DNA of 64,000 nucleotides from Zeus faber. Taxonomy: Eukaryota > Chordata > Actinopteri > Zeiformes > Zeidae. The DNA lies in contig OY482848.1 in assembly GCA_960531495.1 (NCBI GenBank), positions 30,965,677 through 31,029,676 of the forward strand, written 5' to 3'. The notes below the pieces were generated by a model. The model saw nothing but the letters and a program-made list of their open reading frames with translations. It was not told the DNA's origin and searched no databases. The position numbers and the translations under genes were made by a program. Shown here piece by piece: positions 32,981 through 43,395 of the stretch (positions are counted from its first letter, which is position 1; every line of letters begins with the position of its first letter).

Positions 32981-33183
32981 CTTTACATTACATTAAGCAG
33001 ACACTTTTATCCAAAGCGACTTACAATTATTCAAACACTGAAGGACACAGCTATCAGGAGCAATTAGGGGTTAAGTGTCTTGCTCAAGGACACTACAGCA
33101 TGCTAGCAGGAGGAGCCTGGGATCAAACCAGCAACCTTTAGGTTACTAGACGACCAGCTCTACCTCTTGAGCTACCATCCCTC
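32981..33183 (-). mobile_element. tRNA-derived SINE with LINE-like 3' tail
   Basis: Read on the - strand from 33183: GGTAGCTCAAGAGGTAGAGC (A-box-like), then GGTTGCTGGTTTGATCC (B-box), a body containing CCTTGAGCAAGACACTTAAC, and the tail AAGTCGCTTTGGATAAAAG followed by repeated TAATG units. This head-body-tail layout is common in teleost SINEs. It is inserted between ERV fragments. Confidence 0.8.
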
Positions 33184-33188
33184 TATTT

Positions 33189-33455
33189 CCCCAGGGAACT
33201 GAATTTGTTGTTGAGAAAGCAGAAGTAATACCACAACCTGCTTCTGAGCTTGTGGGCCTGACTGAAGCTTGTCTATTGGCCGAAGGCAAGCGAGTGACAA
33301 TATATACAGATTCTGCATACGCACATATGTGTCATTTATTTGGATCAGTGTGGAAAAATCGAGGATTAAAGAAAAGCGATGGTTCTTCAATACAGCATCA
33401 TGCTCAGATGATGAAATTGTTGCATGCAATGATGAAGCCAAATGAAATAGGGGGG
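33189..33455 (+). pseudogene. Second ERV RNase H fragment
   Basis: A near-copy of 31485-31750, starting at the same CCAGGGAACTGAATTTGT and ending after MKLLHAMMKPNE. It has small differences (a 15-nt deletion after CCACAACCTGCTTCTG and a loss of two bases in the TDSAYAH region). It implies a second, largely deleted insertion or an internal duplication. Confidence 0.8.
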
Positions 33456-34075
33456 AAATATCCTATCTCTACACTAGATATTTTTAGCAAGACATATTAC
33501 TTTTCTGTAACAGGGTGAAGTGAAGACACTGGGACCTCAGGTGTTTTCTTTTTTTGCGGGTTTTGAGGGACATTGGTGATAGGCAGGGAAAGGTTCACTG
33601 GAAGGTCCGATGGGTTGACATTGGACAAATTGTTAATTTATTTCTGAGGTTCTAAATGTATGCATTTATATGTAACATCCTATACAGTTTTCTAAATTCT
33701 TCTTCTTTTTCTGTTAATTGATTTGGAGTACCAAAGGTGGTCGCCTGGGGCAGAGGGACTGTGAGAGAAGTTTCCTGTCTAGATTGTTTGATGAATGTAC
33801 TAAGAAAGGAAGCTGCTAGATGGGTTTTTGGGTCTCACACTCCACAAATTTATTGTATTGCCACAACTAAGCATGTTCAGAATATAGGTATATTATAATC
33901 ATTTTGTTTGTTAGTATGTGATTTCTATTAAGCCAATTAACATCATAAGTACAAGTATCACCGGGGCCCCTGGCAATGGGCTCTCTCTCTTGAGACCCCT
34001 GGCAAGATCTGTTAGTCATTTTATTATACAATGGGGGCTTTCTTGGGACGCCAAACATTCCCAGACACCTACAAT
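33456..34075. repeat. ERV remnant ending in an inverted LTR start
   Basis: 33960-34075 is the reverse complement of the ERV LTR 5' end (CTTTCTTGGGACGCCAAACA, the GA/CT-rich block and GGCCCCTGGCAATGGGC). The LTR is therefore in the opposite orientation to the pol fragments beside it. 33456-33960 carries no recognised domain. Confidence 0.65.
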
Positions 34076-34079
34076 ACAT

Positions 34080-35072
34080 ATTAATCTATATATAAATATG
34101 AATAAATATAAACTGTATAACATTTTCAATCTGTATATATTTTCAAATTAAAATTAAGGAATGAGCAATTCATCAATATTATTGTCTAATACATTTCAAA
34201 CCCTAACCACTTTTATTTTCATAAAACACTCTTAGACAGTTATATTTTAAAGTGTGTCCAAATTGGCCAAAAAAAGCCTTTGTCTAAAGGCTGCTATTGC
34301 GAGCTTACTATCAACATCTATTTGGATGTTAAGCATACTACAGATTCAGTTAGTTCAGGTTGTAAACCGTTGGAATAACAAATATTAAATGATCATTTTC
34401 ACCATCAATACTCCTGAAATTATAAATTTTAATAGACAATCTTGATTCTGATGTATTTTCTGTATTTTACTTGTATTAAAAAAACCCACAAAAAATAAAA
34501 AATAAAGTTCTGTTATTCAATTATTTCTGCATTCCTCTCGAGTAAAGGTATGTTCAAGTACAACTAGAATAGTGAAACAAGAGAAACAGCCAAAGAATTG
34601 TACATACTCGCTATGGTAAACATTTCCCCAAGTTTCAAAGGAGGCATGTAAAGCTGATAAACAAGACAAATTTTAATGAAAGAAGAAGCACCAAGAACTG
34701 TTGATCTGTTTGGTGGGAGAACTTCTAAACACAGCAGTTTCATGCAAAATAATATGCACAAGAAATCTTGAATGTTAGTTGAATCAGAGACAGCATCCAT
34801 AAAAAAACAACAATGCACCTAAAATGTGCCTTGGGAAGATCAAGATTTTTGAACAGTATATTATATATAAACAAATGGAATTTTAAAATTAAAATTTATG
34901 TTGAACTGTACAGTAATAACAATTACGTTTAAAACATCAATACCACTGCACTTGTGGTGACAAAACCAGGCCACAACAGCACTCAGTCTGGAATGAAGAG
35001 CTAAGACACCAAAAGGAGCTCGCTAACAGTCGTGTCCTAATCAAACCAAAAGCCACGAACATTGAGCTCCCT
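34080..35072. other. Intergenic, AT-rich, no gene seen
   Basis: AT-rich sequence with several A/T homopolymers. No coding similarity recognised on either strand. Confidence 0.5.
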
Positions 35073-35377
35073 TCACTGGTGTAGCTTAGTTTTCAGGCTT
35101 TGAGCCTTTCTTGATAGTTCACCCGCATCCACCTCCATGATGATCTTTTGAATTGTTTCAAAAGTGCAGCGGAGCTTTGTAGGGTACTGCATGTTCAAGG
35201 CATAAAAGAGTCCAAACAACATTGCAGACGCAAGGGCTACATTGTCGAGAATTTGAAGTGCCACCACACACTCGAGGATTATTCCGATGAGGGTTCATTG
35301 CTGGTAGTGTCTTTCACAACATAGATCCCCACTGTCGTTCTCTCTATGGCACTGAAGATATGGGTCTCAGCCATTTC
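35073..35377 (-). pseudogene. SAMD3-like fish gene family, last exon, frameshifted
   Basis: The acceptor TTCTAACCAG is followed by an open frame containing ETHIFSAIERTTVGIYVVKD (to about 35290). After a 1-nt loss at about 35285, another frame continues with GIILECVVALQILDNVALAS, AMLFGLFYALNMQYPTKL and RCTFETIQKIIMEVDAGEL to a stop at 35073. This C-terminal pattern (LFGL.YALN..YP..L..TFE..QK) is typical of a large teleost family often annotated as sterile-alpha-motif-domain-containing 3-like. The family name is from memory; the function is unknown. No upstream exons other than 37289-37185 were found, so this is probably a gene relic. Confidence 0.6.
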
Positions 35378-35459
35378 CTGGTTAGAAAGAAACAATAAAA
35401 TTCTTTAATGAAAGGTTACATTTTTGTTTTTAAACTCAGACCTCATTGGTATTATTAGG

Positions 35460-36325
35460 AAATACACCGTTCAGCCACAACATTAAAACCACCGAAAGGT
35501 GAAGTGAATGTCATTGCTCATTTCGTTCCAATGGCACCTGTCAAGGGGTGGGATATATTAGGCAGTAAGTGAACAGTCAGTTCTTGAAGTTGATGTATTG
35601 GAAGCAGGAAAAATGGGCAAGGGTAAGGATCTGAGCAACTTTGACAAGGACCAAATTGTGATGGCTAGACGACTGGGTCAGAGCATCTCCAAAACGGCAG
35701 GTCTTGTGGGGTGTTCCCGGTATGCAGCGGTTAGTACTAAAAGTGGTCTAAGGAAGGACAGGGTCATGGGCGCCCATGGGCTCATTGATGCACGTGGGAA
35801 GCGACGTCTAGTCCGTCAGGTCCGATCCTACAGAAGAGCTCCTGTAGCACATATCATTGAAAAAGTTAATGCTGCTATGATAGAAAGGTGTCAGAACACA
35901 CAGTGCATCGCAGCTTGCTGCGTATGGTGCTGTGAAGCCACAGACTGGTCAGAGTGTCCATGCTGACCCCTGTCCACCGCAGAAAGCACCTACAATGCGC
36001 ACGTGAGCGTCAGAACTGGACCATGGAACAATGGAAGAAGGTGGCCTGATCTGATGAATCACGTTTTCTTCTACATCATGTGGATGACCGGGGTTAAGGT
36101 CCGAACCGATGGAGCATATGTGGGATGTCCTTGAACAACAAGCCCGATCCATGTGGGCCCCACCTCACAACTTACAGGAGTTAAGGATCTGCTGCTAACG
36201 TCTTGGTGCCACACACCACAGGACACTTTCAGAGGTGGGTCAGAGCTGTTTGGCGGGATATGGGGGGGCTACACAATATTAGTGTTATAAGCGGTTGATT
36301 TAATTTTGTGGCTGATCGGTGTACG
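35460..36325 (+). mobile_element. Tc1/mariner element, internally deleted
   Basis: Both ends are present: CAGCCACAACATTAAAACCA at 35471-35490 and TTTGTGGCTGATCGGTGTAC at 36305-36324. The transposase N-terminus ([40 protein letters not shown]) with the paired HTH starts at 35613. It loses frame, and a deletion near 36095 removes the middle of the catalytic domain. Related copies lie at 7426-8925 and 37912-38543. Confidence 0.85.
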
Positions 36326-36494
36326 GCATCTTTCAAACTAAGCAGAGAGGTTACTTTAACCATTACTTTTGGGCTAATAAATACAGCACGATACAGAATC
36401 TTCTCACTTGGCTTGGAAACAATCCAACAGGGTAATCCTTTATACCTTCTGCAAGGACAAACAGTATCATAGATGGCATGCCCCACTGTTTATT

Positions 36495-36715
36495 TTCACC
36501 CATAAGATAAGGTAAGATAAACCTTTGTTAGTCCCACAACGGGGAAATTTGCACAGTTACAGGAGCAAAAAGTGACAGCAGAAAATAGAGAGCATCAATA
36601 AAGGGTTGTAGTAACTAAAAGTAGGTAAGAATCAAGGTAAGCCCTATAAACAACATAAAATATATAAAAATATATACCTAATTAGAAACAACATAAATAG
36701 GAATCGGAGTATTGC
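36495..36715. repeat. Interspersed repeat, LINE 3'-end-like
   Basis: Contains AACCTTTGTTAGTCCCACAA followed by CGGGGAAATTTGCAC and an A-rich tail-like region. This sequence type is common at LINE 3' ends in fish. The family was not determined. Confidence 0.4.
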
Positions 36716-37184
36716 ACATATTTAGATGAATGTTCTATAGCATACACATTTTTGTTTCATAGATATCATGTAGTTATCATATATGTAGTTATTTGCTGGC
36801 AGACAGCATTGTTAGATACTACGTTTGGACTGGCTTTTAGTGGAAAAAAAAACAACCCAAAACAAAACTAAGTAGCCTAATAGCGTGACCATTCAGTGAC
36901 CATCAGCAGGTAAGTTGGACATTAACAGATTTTCAAATTAGTCAAATTAGGCCAGATTGGTGTTAAAAAAAACAACACAATCAATTAGGCTACTTTTAGG
37001 AACAACACACATTTTACAATTTACCTTTGGCGAAGCACACCTCCACCATAGTTGTCATCTGCTGACCATTAGGGAGAATTTCATTTAAAGTAGTGACATG
37101 CTAAATAAAGTCACAACCAAATTCAGGCCTCACAATACTTTGTTTGTGAGGACTTGGTCCCTGAAGCACTGTAACACTTATTAC

Positions 37185-37289
37185 CTTGCACACACTCACC
37201 ACATGATCCTGCACAAGGTGATCAGAATTCTCGTTGAGATCGATGCACAGTCCTTTGATGACACATTCCCATCCGGCACCAATGTCATC
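37185..37289 (-). pseudogene. SAMD3-like fish gene family, penultimate exon
   Basis: Thirty-five codons between an AG acceptor and a GTAATA donor, reading DDIGAGWECVIKGLCIDLNE and then NSDHLVQDHVVSVCK. The block CVIKGLC..LNE....LV resembles the segment that precedes the GIYVVKD region in the same family. Its phase (0) matches the acceptor at 35377. The two exons are therefore probably parts of one relic gene, with a Tc1 element inserted in the intron. Confidence 0.5.
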
Positions 37290-37299
37290 CTCAAGGATT

Positions 37300-37910
37300 A
37301 AAACATAAACACATTAAAACGTGATCACATAGCTACATTTTAACTGAAAACTGTCACTAGTTACTGAGTAATGACTCTACATTTCTTTTGATTTTTTGAT
37401 TTTGTTACATGACAAAACACTGGTGGATTCATCAATTAACTAACACTGAGCTTAATAATTATCTTTGGAATGAAGTTGAGTATCTTCAGACATATTTTCT
37501 AAATTACACTGTAATTTACACAGTACTAAATTACATTATAAATTTTTTCCGTCTGTTATTGAATAAAAAACACCACCAGAGAGCAACGGTAAGAACAACT
37601 GATGGTTGTAAGTAACTTATTACGGTTACGCTTTATAACATGTTATTCCCAACACTGAATAGCGATGCATCCTCACAGAGTTGAGTTGAGTGATGGTGTG
37701 GGAGCATTGACAAGCTGAGCTGAGGGCAGGAAAATCACCAACAAATCTTTCATTTCATGACATGGAGCAGCGACCAAACCTTGTCATTTCAGCACTTGCT
37801 TTAGCGTTTTGGCAAACTAAAGGATGGTCCAAAGATAACATAACGGAGCCAAGAACTTGTTATTGCAGAATTGTCCATGGGTCTAACAAAAAGTTTAATA
37901 TATAGCATAT
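37300..37910. other. Intergenic, no gene seen
   Basis: AT-rich sequence without recognised coding similarity. Upstream exons expected for the SAMD3-like relic were not found here. Confidence 0.45.
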
Positions 37911-37911
37911 A

Positions 37912-38543
37912 CACTGATCAGCCACAACATAAAAACCACCTGCCTAATATTGTGCAGGTCCTCATTGTGCTGCCAAAACAGCTGACGTGTTGAGGCATGG
38001 ACTCCACAAGACCTGTGGTATCTGGATCCAAGACATAAGCTGATCCTTTAAGTTGTGAGGTGGGGCCCGTTCCAGAACATCCCACAGATGCTTGTCTGAT
38101 TGAGATCTGGGGAATTGAGGCCAAATCAATAGTTTGAACTCAGTCATGTTCCTCAAACCATTTTTGCAGTGTGCATTCTCCTGTTGAAAGAGGGCAATGC
38201 CATTAGGGAAAATGTGATTTAGACCAGTAACCTGCCAATAGTGGACAGGGGTCAGCATGGGCACTGACTGGTCTGCCGTGTCATTACACCCATCATGGCC
38301 AGCAATTAGTGCTACAGTAGATCCTCTGTGGGATTGGACCAGACTGGCTAGCCCTTGCACCCCAATGAGCAGTCAGTGCCTAGGACCCTGTCACCGATTG
38401 TTTCCCCTTGGACCGCTTTTGGGTGGTACTAACCACTACACAAGCCCTGCTACGACACAATTAGATATTCCACCCCTTGACAGGTGCCATTGGAATGAGA
38501 TGTAATTCACCAGTCAGTGGTTTTAATGTTGTGACTGATAGTA
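37912..38543 (-). mobile_element. Tc1/mariner element, deleted copy
   Basis: Both ends are present: ACACTGATCAGCCACAACAT at 37912-37931 and GGTTTTAATGTTGTGACTGA at 38519-38538. Transposase remnants on the - strand include LFQQENAHCKNGLRNMTEF and SDKHLWDVLERAP (the DDE region with W-D-V-L). Much of the N-terminal half is missing. It ends about 60 bp from the kpna7 poly(A) signal. Confidence 0.8.
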
Positions 38544-38602
38544 TGCTATAGCCAACTCATCCCATAAAGGAAACAGCAGAGACATGGTTGCATTACGAAT
38601 AA

Positions 38603-38608
38603 TTTATT
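38603..38608 (-). terminator. Poly(A) signal AATAAA of kpna7-like gene
   Basis: AATAAA on the - strand 48 bp after the stop codon, giving a very short 3'UTR if used. Confidence 0.6.
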
Positions 38609-38655
38609 AAATTCAAACATTCCATATCAAGACACCCAGAAGTTTTAATACATAT

Positions 38656-38742
38656 TTAAAATTCAAAGGTCTTCTTTACATCAGCGGTCTGAAATACAAA
38701 CTCGGACTCAGTGGCCTCAGTCTTCAGACACTCCATTTCATC
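38656..38742 (-). CDS. kpna7: kpna7-like exon 12 (residues 492-519, stop)
   Basis: Short tail [20 protein letters not shown] ending KKTFEF and TAA. Confidence 0.88.
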   Translation of the reverse strand, partial: DEMECLKTEATESEFVFQTADVKKTFEF

Positions 38743-41700
38743 CTGATAGAAACAAACAGTAAGATCAGTTAGACAAAATGCCATGATGTTCATATTCGGC
38801 AAGGATGTTTTTAATCTAGATACTATCATGAAGTAACATTTTGAGCACGTGTGCTTTAATTTATTTAAAGATAATAGCTCGAGCTTGCAGCTCCTCTTAA
38901 TTACTTACACCAGTGAAGAACTTTTCTATGAGGTTGTGTGCAGCTTGGTAGACCGTTTCGTTGTCGTGGCTCTGCAACATCTCGATTCGGTCCAATCCTC
39001 CCAGTTCTTCAACCAGCAGACACAGCTTTTCTGTTTCGCCAAGCTTCTCAGCAGCCTGGTTACACAGCCCAAGGACACATTGTTATAGAAGCAATAAAAA
39101 TTGAAGGGTAACACAAGTAAGGAGGATAAGGTAGTACAGCTACATCCTGTTTGATTTGCTAATAAGTCACCTGTGTGCACACTAAGTGATAATGGTACAA
39201 AAAGGGACCATACACGAGATGCTGATTTGACACCATCTGGTACAACAGCTCATGATTCTAGTTAGTGACGTTAACATGTAATCAACTACCGAGTCATTTC
39301 TAATGAAAGGGTAATGGCTTAAGATTGTCTTTTTAATAACTGAACAATCTGCTGCCTTGTGATTGTAGCAACGGGAGTCTTTGGGCGCAGGGAGTTTAGG
39401 GGCGGGCAAGTAAAATTAACCCAGAAGAACAGGGGGCAGTGGAGCAATAAGTAGGTGGAGGCTTCCGGAAGAACAAACATGGCTATGCGTGTAGATGCCG
39501 AGGAGGAAACTGTTCGTTCCTCGATAACCAACACTGCGTTCAGATGGAATACTGAGCATCTTGTTGTCCATATCTGCTATGTAACATCCAGCCCATTCCG
39601 GAGGACAGCAAAGAGTTTGAATATTTAACTTGTGACTATTCCGTATGAGTGAACCAGCTCAGCGAGTCTTGCCTCAAACTTCTCCATTTTGAAATTAAAA
39701 AAAAAAAAAGTTCATCGCACCGTCACAATCTCAGAGGTGCGCAATTTCCCCAACACTTGGGTCGATTGCGCACATTAATATTTTTAAAGCTAATTGTGTG
39801 TAATCACCGGGTGTCATGACATTTCACTGCATACATGTGACTGTATAGCTATGTATGTGACAGATAATCTCTTGAACATGGTGCCACACCCTGGTGTGGT
39901 CATTAGCTTGTTTGGTTAACAAGCTAATGTTGTTAAGGTTAACAAGCTAATGTTGTTAAGGTTAACAACTATAGATTAAGTAAATTTTCATTCCCAACCT
40001 TAGTCTTTTGTAGATACACCCTGTATCACGCAAAGATGTTGTAAAATGACTAGCTTGTGTTTTTAAAAAAAAAAAAAAAAAAAAAAACACATTTGAGCAC
40101 AAAACTCTGAATGTCCTCATCAACGCACCATGAAGATGTTGTTGATGGCATCCAGTATCACCAAGATGGTCTTTGCATCTTTGACCTGCAACAGGTTGAG
40201 GATTGCTTCCAGCGCGCCACTTTGCACCAGTTGAACCACTTGCTCCACGGTGCCACCGCTGGTGAAGTTTGTCACTGCCCACACTGCCTCACGCTGGGTC
40301 TTAAAGTCACCCTGAGAGAAATAGATTGAGTTTTTGGTAATTGCAAGTATTTCAGTATTGGGATGACTGTCAGCATTACCGCAAAATATCTAGACTGCAA
40401 TGGTCAGATATAATTCAATTTAGTACATCACCTTGTAGTGCTATCAATTTACAATACATTGTAAACAATTTAAAGACATAAGGTGAAGGATCAGAGCTGT
40501 GGCCTGCAAGTCACTCGCAAAATGATAAATTCAGGATAGAAATCGAAGCCAACCAATGACTGTCCACTGCGCTTTGTCCAACTATGTGTTGATCATAAGT
40601 TTAAGATACCAAATATTTCAGGGCCAGTCAAGTCCTCCAGCCACCTACAGTGCAGGAAGACTAGCGTCTGCAAAATACAGCCACCTTTGTCAGCCGGCTA
40701 CTCACGTTCCTGAGTAGATTAACCAGTGGGGCCAGCAGGCCACACGTGATGAGCTGCTGGATCTGTTTGCAGGGTCCTGCCGCGATGTTGGACAAGGCCC
40801 AGGCCGCTTCCTTCTGCACATTGGCCTTCGTGTGCCTCATGAGCTGCGGCAGTGCCGACAGCACGCCAGCGTCGATGGCCATCTGGGTCTGCAGGTCAGA
40901 GCCACTCACAATGTTTCCAATGGAGCGAAGAGCTGGGATCTGCAAGAGCATGAGTGATACTGGATCATAGAACTGACACAAGCTAGTAGAGCAAGGACCT
41001 TTAAATATACAAGAATGGACATCTAGAATTGGAGCTGAAATCCAGCAGATAGAAACCATTGAAGGGTAGCATTACCACCACGCAGAGCTCCTCATGGCCC
41101 ATGAGGGCCACCAGCCGCACGACTATGCCAGTTTTCACCACCACGTCGATACGGTCGTTGGAGCCGTCAGTGAGGTAGGAGATGGCCCAGCATGCATCAG
41201 ACAGGATGTCCTTATCACTGAGGTGGAGCAGCTGCACCAGGGAGGGCAACACCTGATGGAAAGGCTCATTTTAGACATACTGGCTGTCTGAAAATGTAAT
41301 TGACAGTGAGGTCACAACAAAGAATATTTATGGATAAAACTAGGTTGCATAATATGTTATGATGCTGTGTTCAAGTACGTAGGCAAAAAGGTTTACTTTG
41401 TTGAAATCACATTTCAAATGTGCAATTTATACATTTCAACGATTGTTTGAGTCTACTGAACCAGGCTGTAAATCACTCACCGGTTAAATTTTAGTTTTGT
41501 TTACCTGCTGGACTGCAGATAGTGGTGGAAAGGGGTTCTTGTTCCGGCACAAGTTGGACAAAGTCCAAGTGAGATTACGCAGGTAGCCCACCTTAGGGAA
41601 GGAACTAAAATCTGTTTTCTGTACACCATGTATTATTGACAATTTACCATAATTATTCATATTCCAATTACAGGAATTTACACACAAATAACTGAAAATA

Positions 41701-43395
41701 TGCAGTTTTCTTCTTTGAGAGGGAAATAATATATACATCTGCGGTAAACATACTGGCGTTTCTGGAGTGATTCTGGCTAGCAAGGCAGGGATGACATTAC
41801 AATCTATCAGGGCATCTCTGTAAGCTGGACCATCACCTGGGGAGAGGACATCCATTACAAGTCACAGAATAGAGGCTGGCTATATAAAGAGACTAGTTTG
41901 TCAGAGTAATGAGGGTTTATTTGAACTAAGCATTACCTGCAATATTCCCCAAGGCCCAGACTGCTTGCTCACTGATATGGAGTACCGGTGATGCCAGCAG
42001 GGAGATGAACGCTGGCACTGCCCCATGCTCCACCACCTAATAGGACAGACACTCCAACCTCTTTGCATGAGTAACTTCACTTTGACAAGCTCAATATCAC
42101 TTAAAATCCTCATAGGAAACTACACCTGCTGCGTGTGCCAGGAGGTTCCGGAGGCGATGTTTGTCAGAGCCCAGGCGGCTTCAAACTGCAGCGTAGGCTC
42201 ATTGTTCATGCCCAGGAACTCCACAAAGCGGGACAGCAGACCAGCATCGATGATCTCCTTCAGGGGAGGGTTGCGTTCCTGAGAAAGCAGCTTCCTGTTG
42301 GGAGAGGAAGTTAAAAAAATAATAGACTCAGTGACAAGTGCACGCAGGCAAGAGCACATTAGGCAGTGGAGGCCATTTGTCCATTTAGTACATGGACATC
42401 TTTCCCTAGCCATAGAAGGGACGAGTGTTTAAGAAAGACTGCATTTTAGTTTTAACTTCATTCTTTTATTCTATTTTGCAAAAGCATTTTGCCGACCTAC
42501 TTTGGTTTAATGGTCGCCATCTGATGGCTTTCTTTTAATGTATAGCACTTTGAATGACAAGTCGGGTGTGGAAGGTGTACAAATAAGGTAGTTATAGCTC
42601 GTGTGCACACGTGCTCGCTTCAGCCAGCTGTCATGGAGTTAACGGCAAGACTAGCAGCGATATTAATGTCACACAGTCAGTGAACAGAACTGAGAAAACT
42701 TCATTCCAAACAGTTAGAACAGACTTAACAATTTAGTGATGGCAGATAATTGAATAGAGTTCATTAAAAGTACCCCACCGCTTTTATTTCGTTTTATGAG
42801 GCCAGCTAACGTTTGCCGTCTATTCGACGCTCAACTTTTAAACTCTGAATTCTCGCCTAGGCAGCACAACCGTTGCCTAGGCGACTGCGGGGAACGTCAC
42901 CCTCACCTCGCCGCCTGGCAACCCCGAGTCTGCAAGTCCCTGCAGTGGCTGTTGGCGTGCTCGATGATCTCCTCGATAGACAGGGCGCTCGCCTAAACGC
43001 GTTGGAAAAAAAAATATATATATATATACATAGAAGTTATTCTGGAGAATATCCCTCTCGTGGTAAGTTCCGACACAGCAAAACGGCGCATCGAACCTTG
43101 TCCCCGCCGCCCTCCGCGGACAGCGCCTCTTCGTCGGGCAGGGAGCTCAAAGTGATGTTTCGCCTCTTCAGGAAACTCTCATCCTTGTGAGCTTTGCGCA
43201 GTTCCACGCACACGGAGATCCTTTTCTCACGAAGTTTCTGTGTCGCAACATGAGTGTCAACGACGCAACTTAAAATAATAATAATGATGATGATGATAAT
43301 AATAACTGATAATAAAGAGGTCGTATTACGGCAGGATCCTTGCCCTTGTTCTTGAATTTGGAGAGCCGCTCATCAACCACGTTCTTGGTGGGCAT
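38656..43395 (-). CDS. kpna7: Importin-alpha of the KPNA2/KPNA7 group (12 coding exons, 519 aa)
   Basis: Adapter that binds classical nuclear localisation signals and importin-beta to carry cargo into the nucleus. Coding exons (5'-3' on the - strand): 43395-43330, 43237-43097, 42992-42907, 42294-42126, 42036-41937, 41836-41754, 41591-41505, 41252-41076, 40939-40706, 40311-40129, 39055-38909, 38742-38656. All are GT-AG and the phases close. The importin-beta-binding domain is at about 12-60 (basic [14 protein letters not shown]). ARM repeats fill about 90-490, with NLS-binding W...N pairs at W139/N143, W181/N185, W224/N228, W350/N354 and W392/N396, and the WAISYLTDG variant at 266. The tail is short and acidic. 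[26 protein letters not shown] and [15 protein letters not shown] resemble KPNA7 more than KPNA2. That choice is from memory and needs a tree. In vertebrates KPNA7 is expressed in oocytes and early embryos. Confidence 0.93.
38909..39055 (-). CDS. kpna7: kpna7-like exon 11 (residues 443-491)
   Basis: [40 protein letters not shown] and [12 protein letters not shown] 10 and the CAS-binding end. Confidence 0.93.
39818..39878 (+). repeat. L2-LINE 3' end fragment in kpna7 intron
   Basis: ATTTCACTGCATACATG and ATGTATGTGACAGATAA with CTCTTGAA match the 3' end of the L2 element at 31334-31390. It is a severely 5'-truncated copy between kpna7 exons 10 and 11. Confidence 0.7.
39906..39968. repeat. Tandem 24-bp repeat
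   Basis: Two full copies and a partial one of GTTAACAAGCTAATGTTG plus TTAAG, in the kpna7 intron between exons 10 and 11. Confidence 0.85.
40129..40311 (-). CDS. kpna7: kpna7-like exon 10 (residues 382-442)
   Basis: [20 protein letters not shown] to [15 protein letters not shown] 8-9, with the last W/N pair. Confidence 0.93.
40706..40939 (-). CDS. kpna7: kpna7-like exon 9 (residues 304-381)
   Basis: [20 protein letters not shown] through [23 protein letters not shown] 6-8, the minor NLS site. Confidence 0.93.
41076..41252 (-). CDS. kpna7: kpna7-like exon 8 (residues 245-303)
   Basis: [20 protein letters not shown] and [20 protein letters not shown] 5-6. Confidence 0.92.
41505..41591 (-). 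CDS. kpna7: kpna7-like exon 7 (residues 216-244)
   Basis: [20 protein letters not shown], with the third W/N pair. Confidence 0.92.
41754..41836 (-). CDS. kpna7: kpna7-like exon 6 (residues 188-215)
   Basis: Encodes [20 protein letters not shown] and RITPETP, linking ARM 3 and 4. Confidence 0.9.
41937..42036 (-). CDS. kpna7: kpna7-like exon 5 (residues 155-188)
   Basis: ARM 2-3 with [20 protein letters not shown] and the second W/N pair in [10 protein letters not shown]. Confidence 0.92.
42126..42294 (-). CDS. kpna7: kpna7-like exon 4 (residues 98-154)
   Basis: ARM 1-2 with [20 protein letters not shown] and [15 protein letters not shown], including the first NLS-binding W/N pair. Confidence 0.92.
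42907..42992 (-). CDS. kpna7: kpna7-like exon 3 (residues 70-98)
   Basis: Encodes [20 protein letters not shown], the linker into ARM 1. Ends in phase 2 (AG), completed by the first base of exon 4. Confidence 0.88.
43097..43237 (-). CDS. kpna7: kpna7-like exon 2 (residues 23-69)
   Basis: Main part of the [23 protein letters not shown] and SFLKRRNIT, then an acidic linker. Confidence 0.9.
43330..43395 (-). CDS. kpna7: kpna7-like exon 1 (residues 1-22)
   Basis: Starts [20 protein letters not shown] with A at -3 of the ATG. Contains the first basic part of the IBB domain. Donor GCC/GTAATA. Confidence 0.88.

Noticed and set aside
33119-33176. tRNA gene on the - strand
   Set aside because: A and B boxes are present, but there is no cloverleaf acceptor stem and the sequence continues into a SINE body and tail.
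36990-37075. Extra - strand exon (QQMTTMVEVCFAKG) of the SAMD3-like relic
   Set aside because: Short, with no recognised place in the family, and it would break the phase match between the two supported exons.
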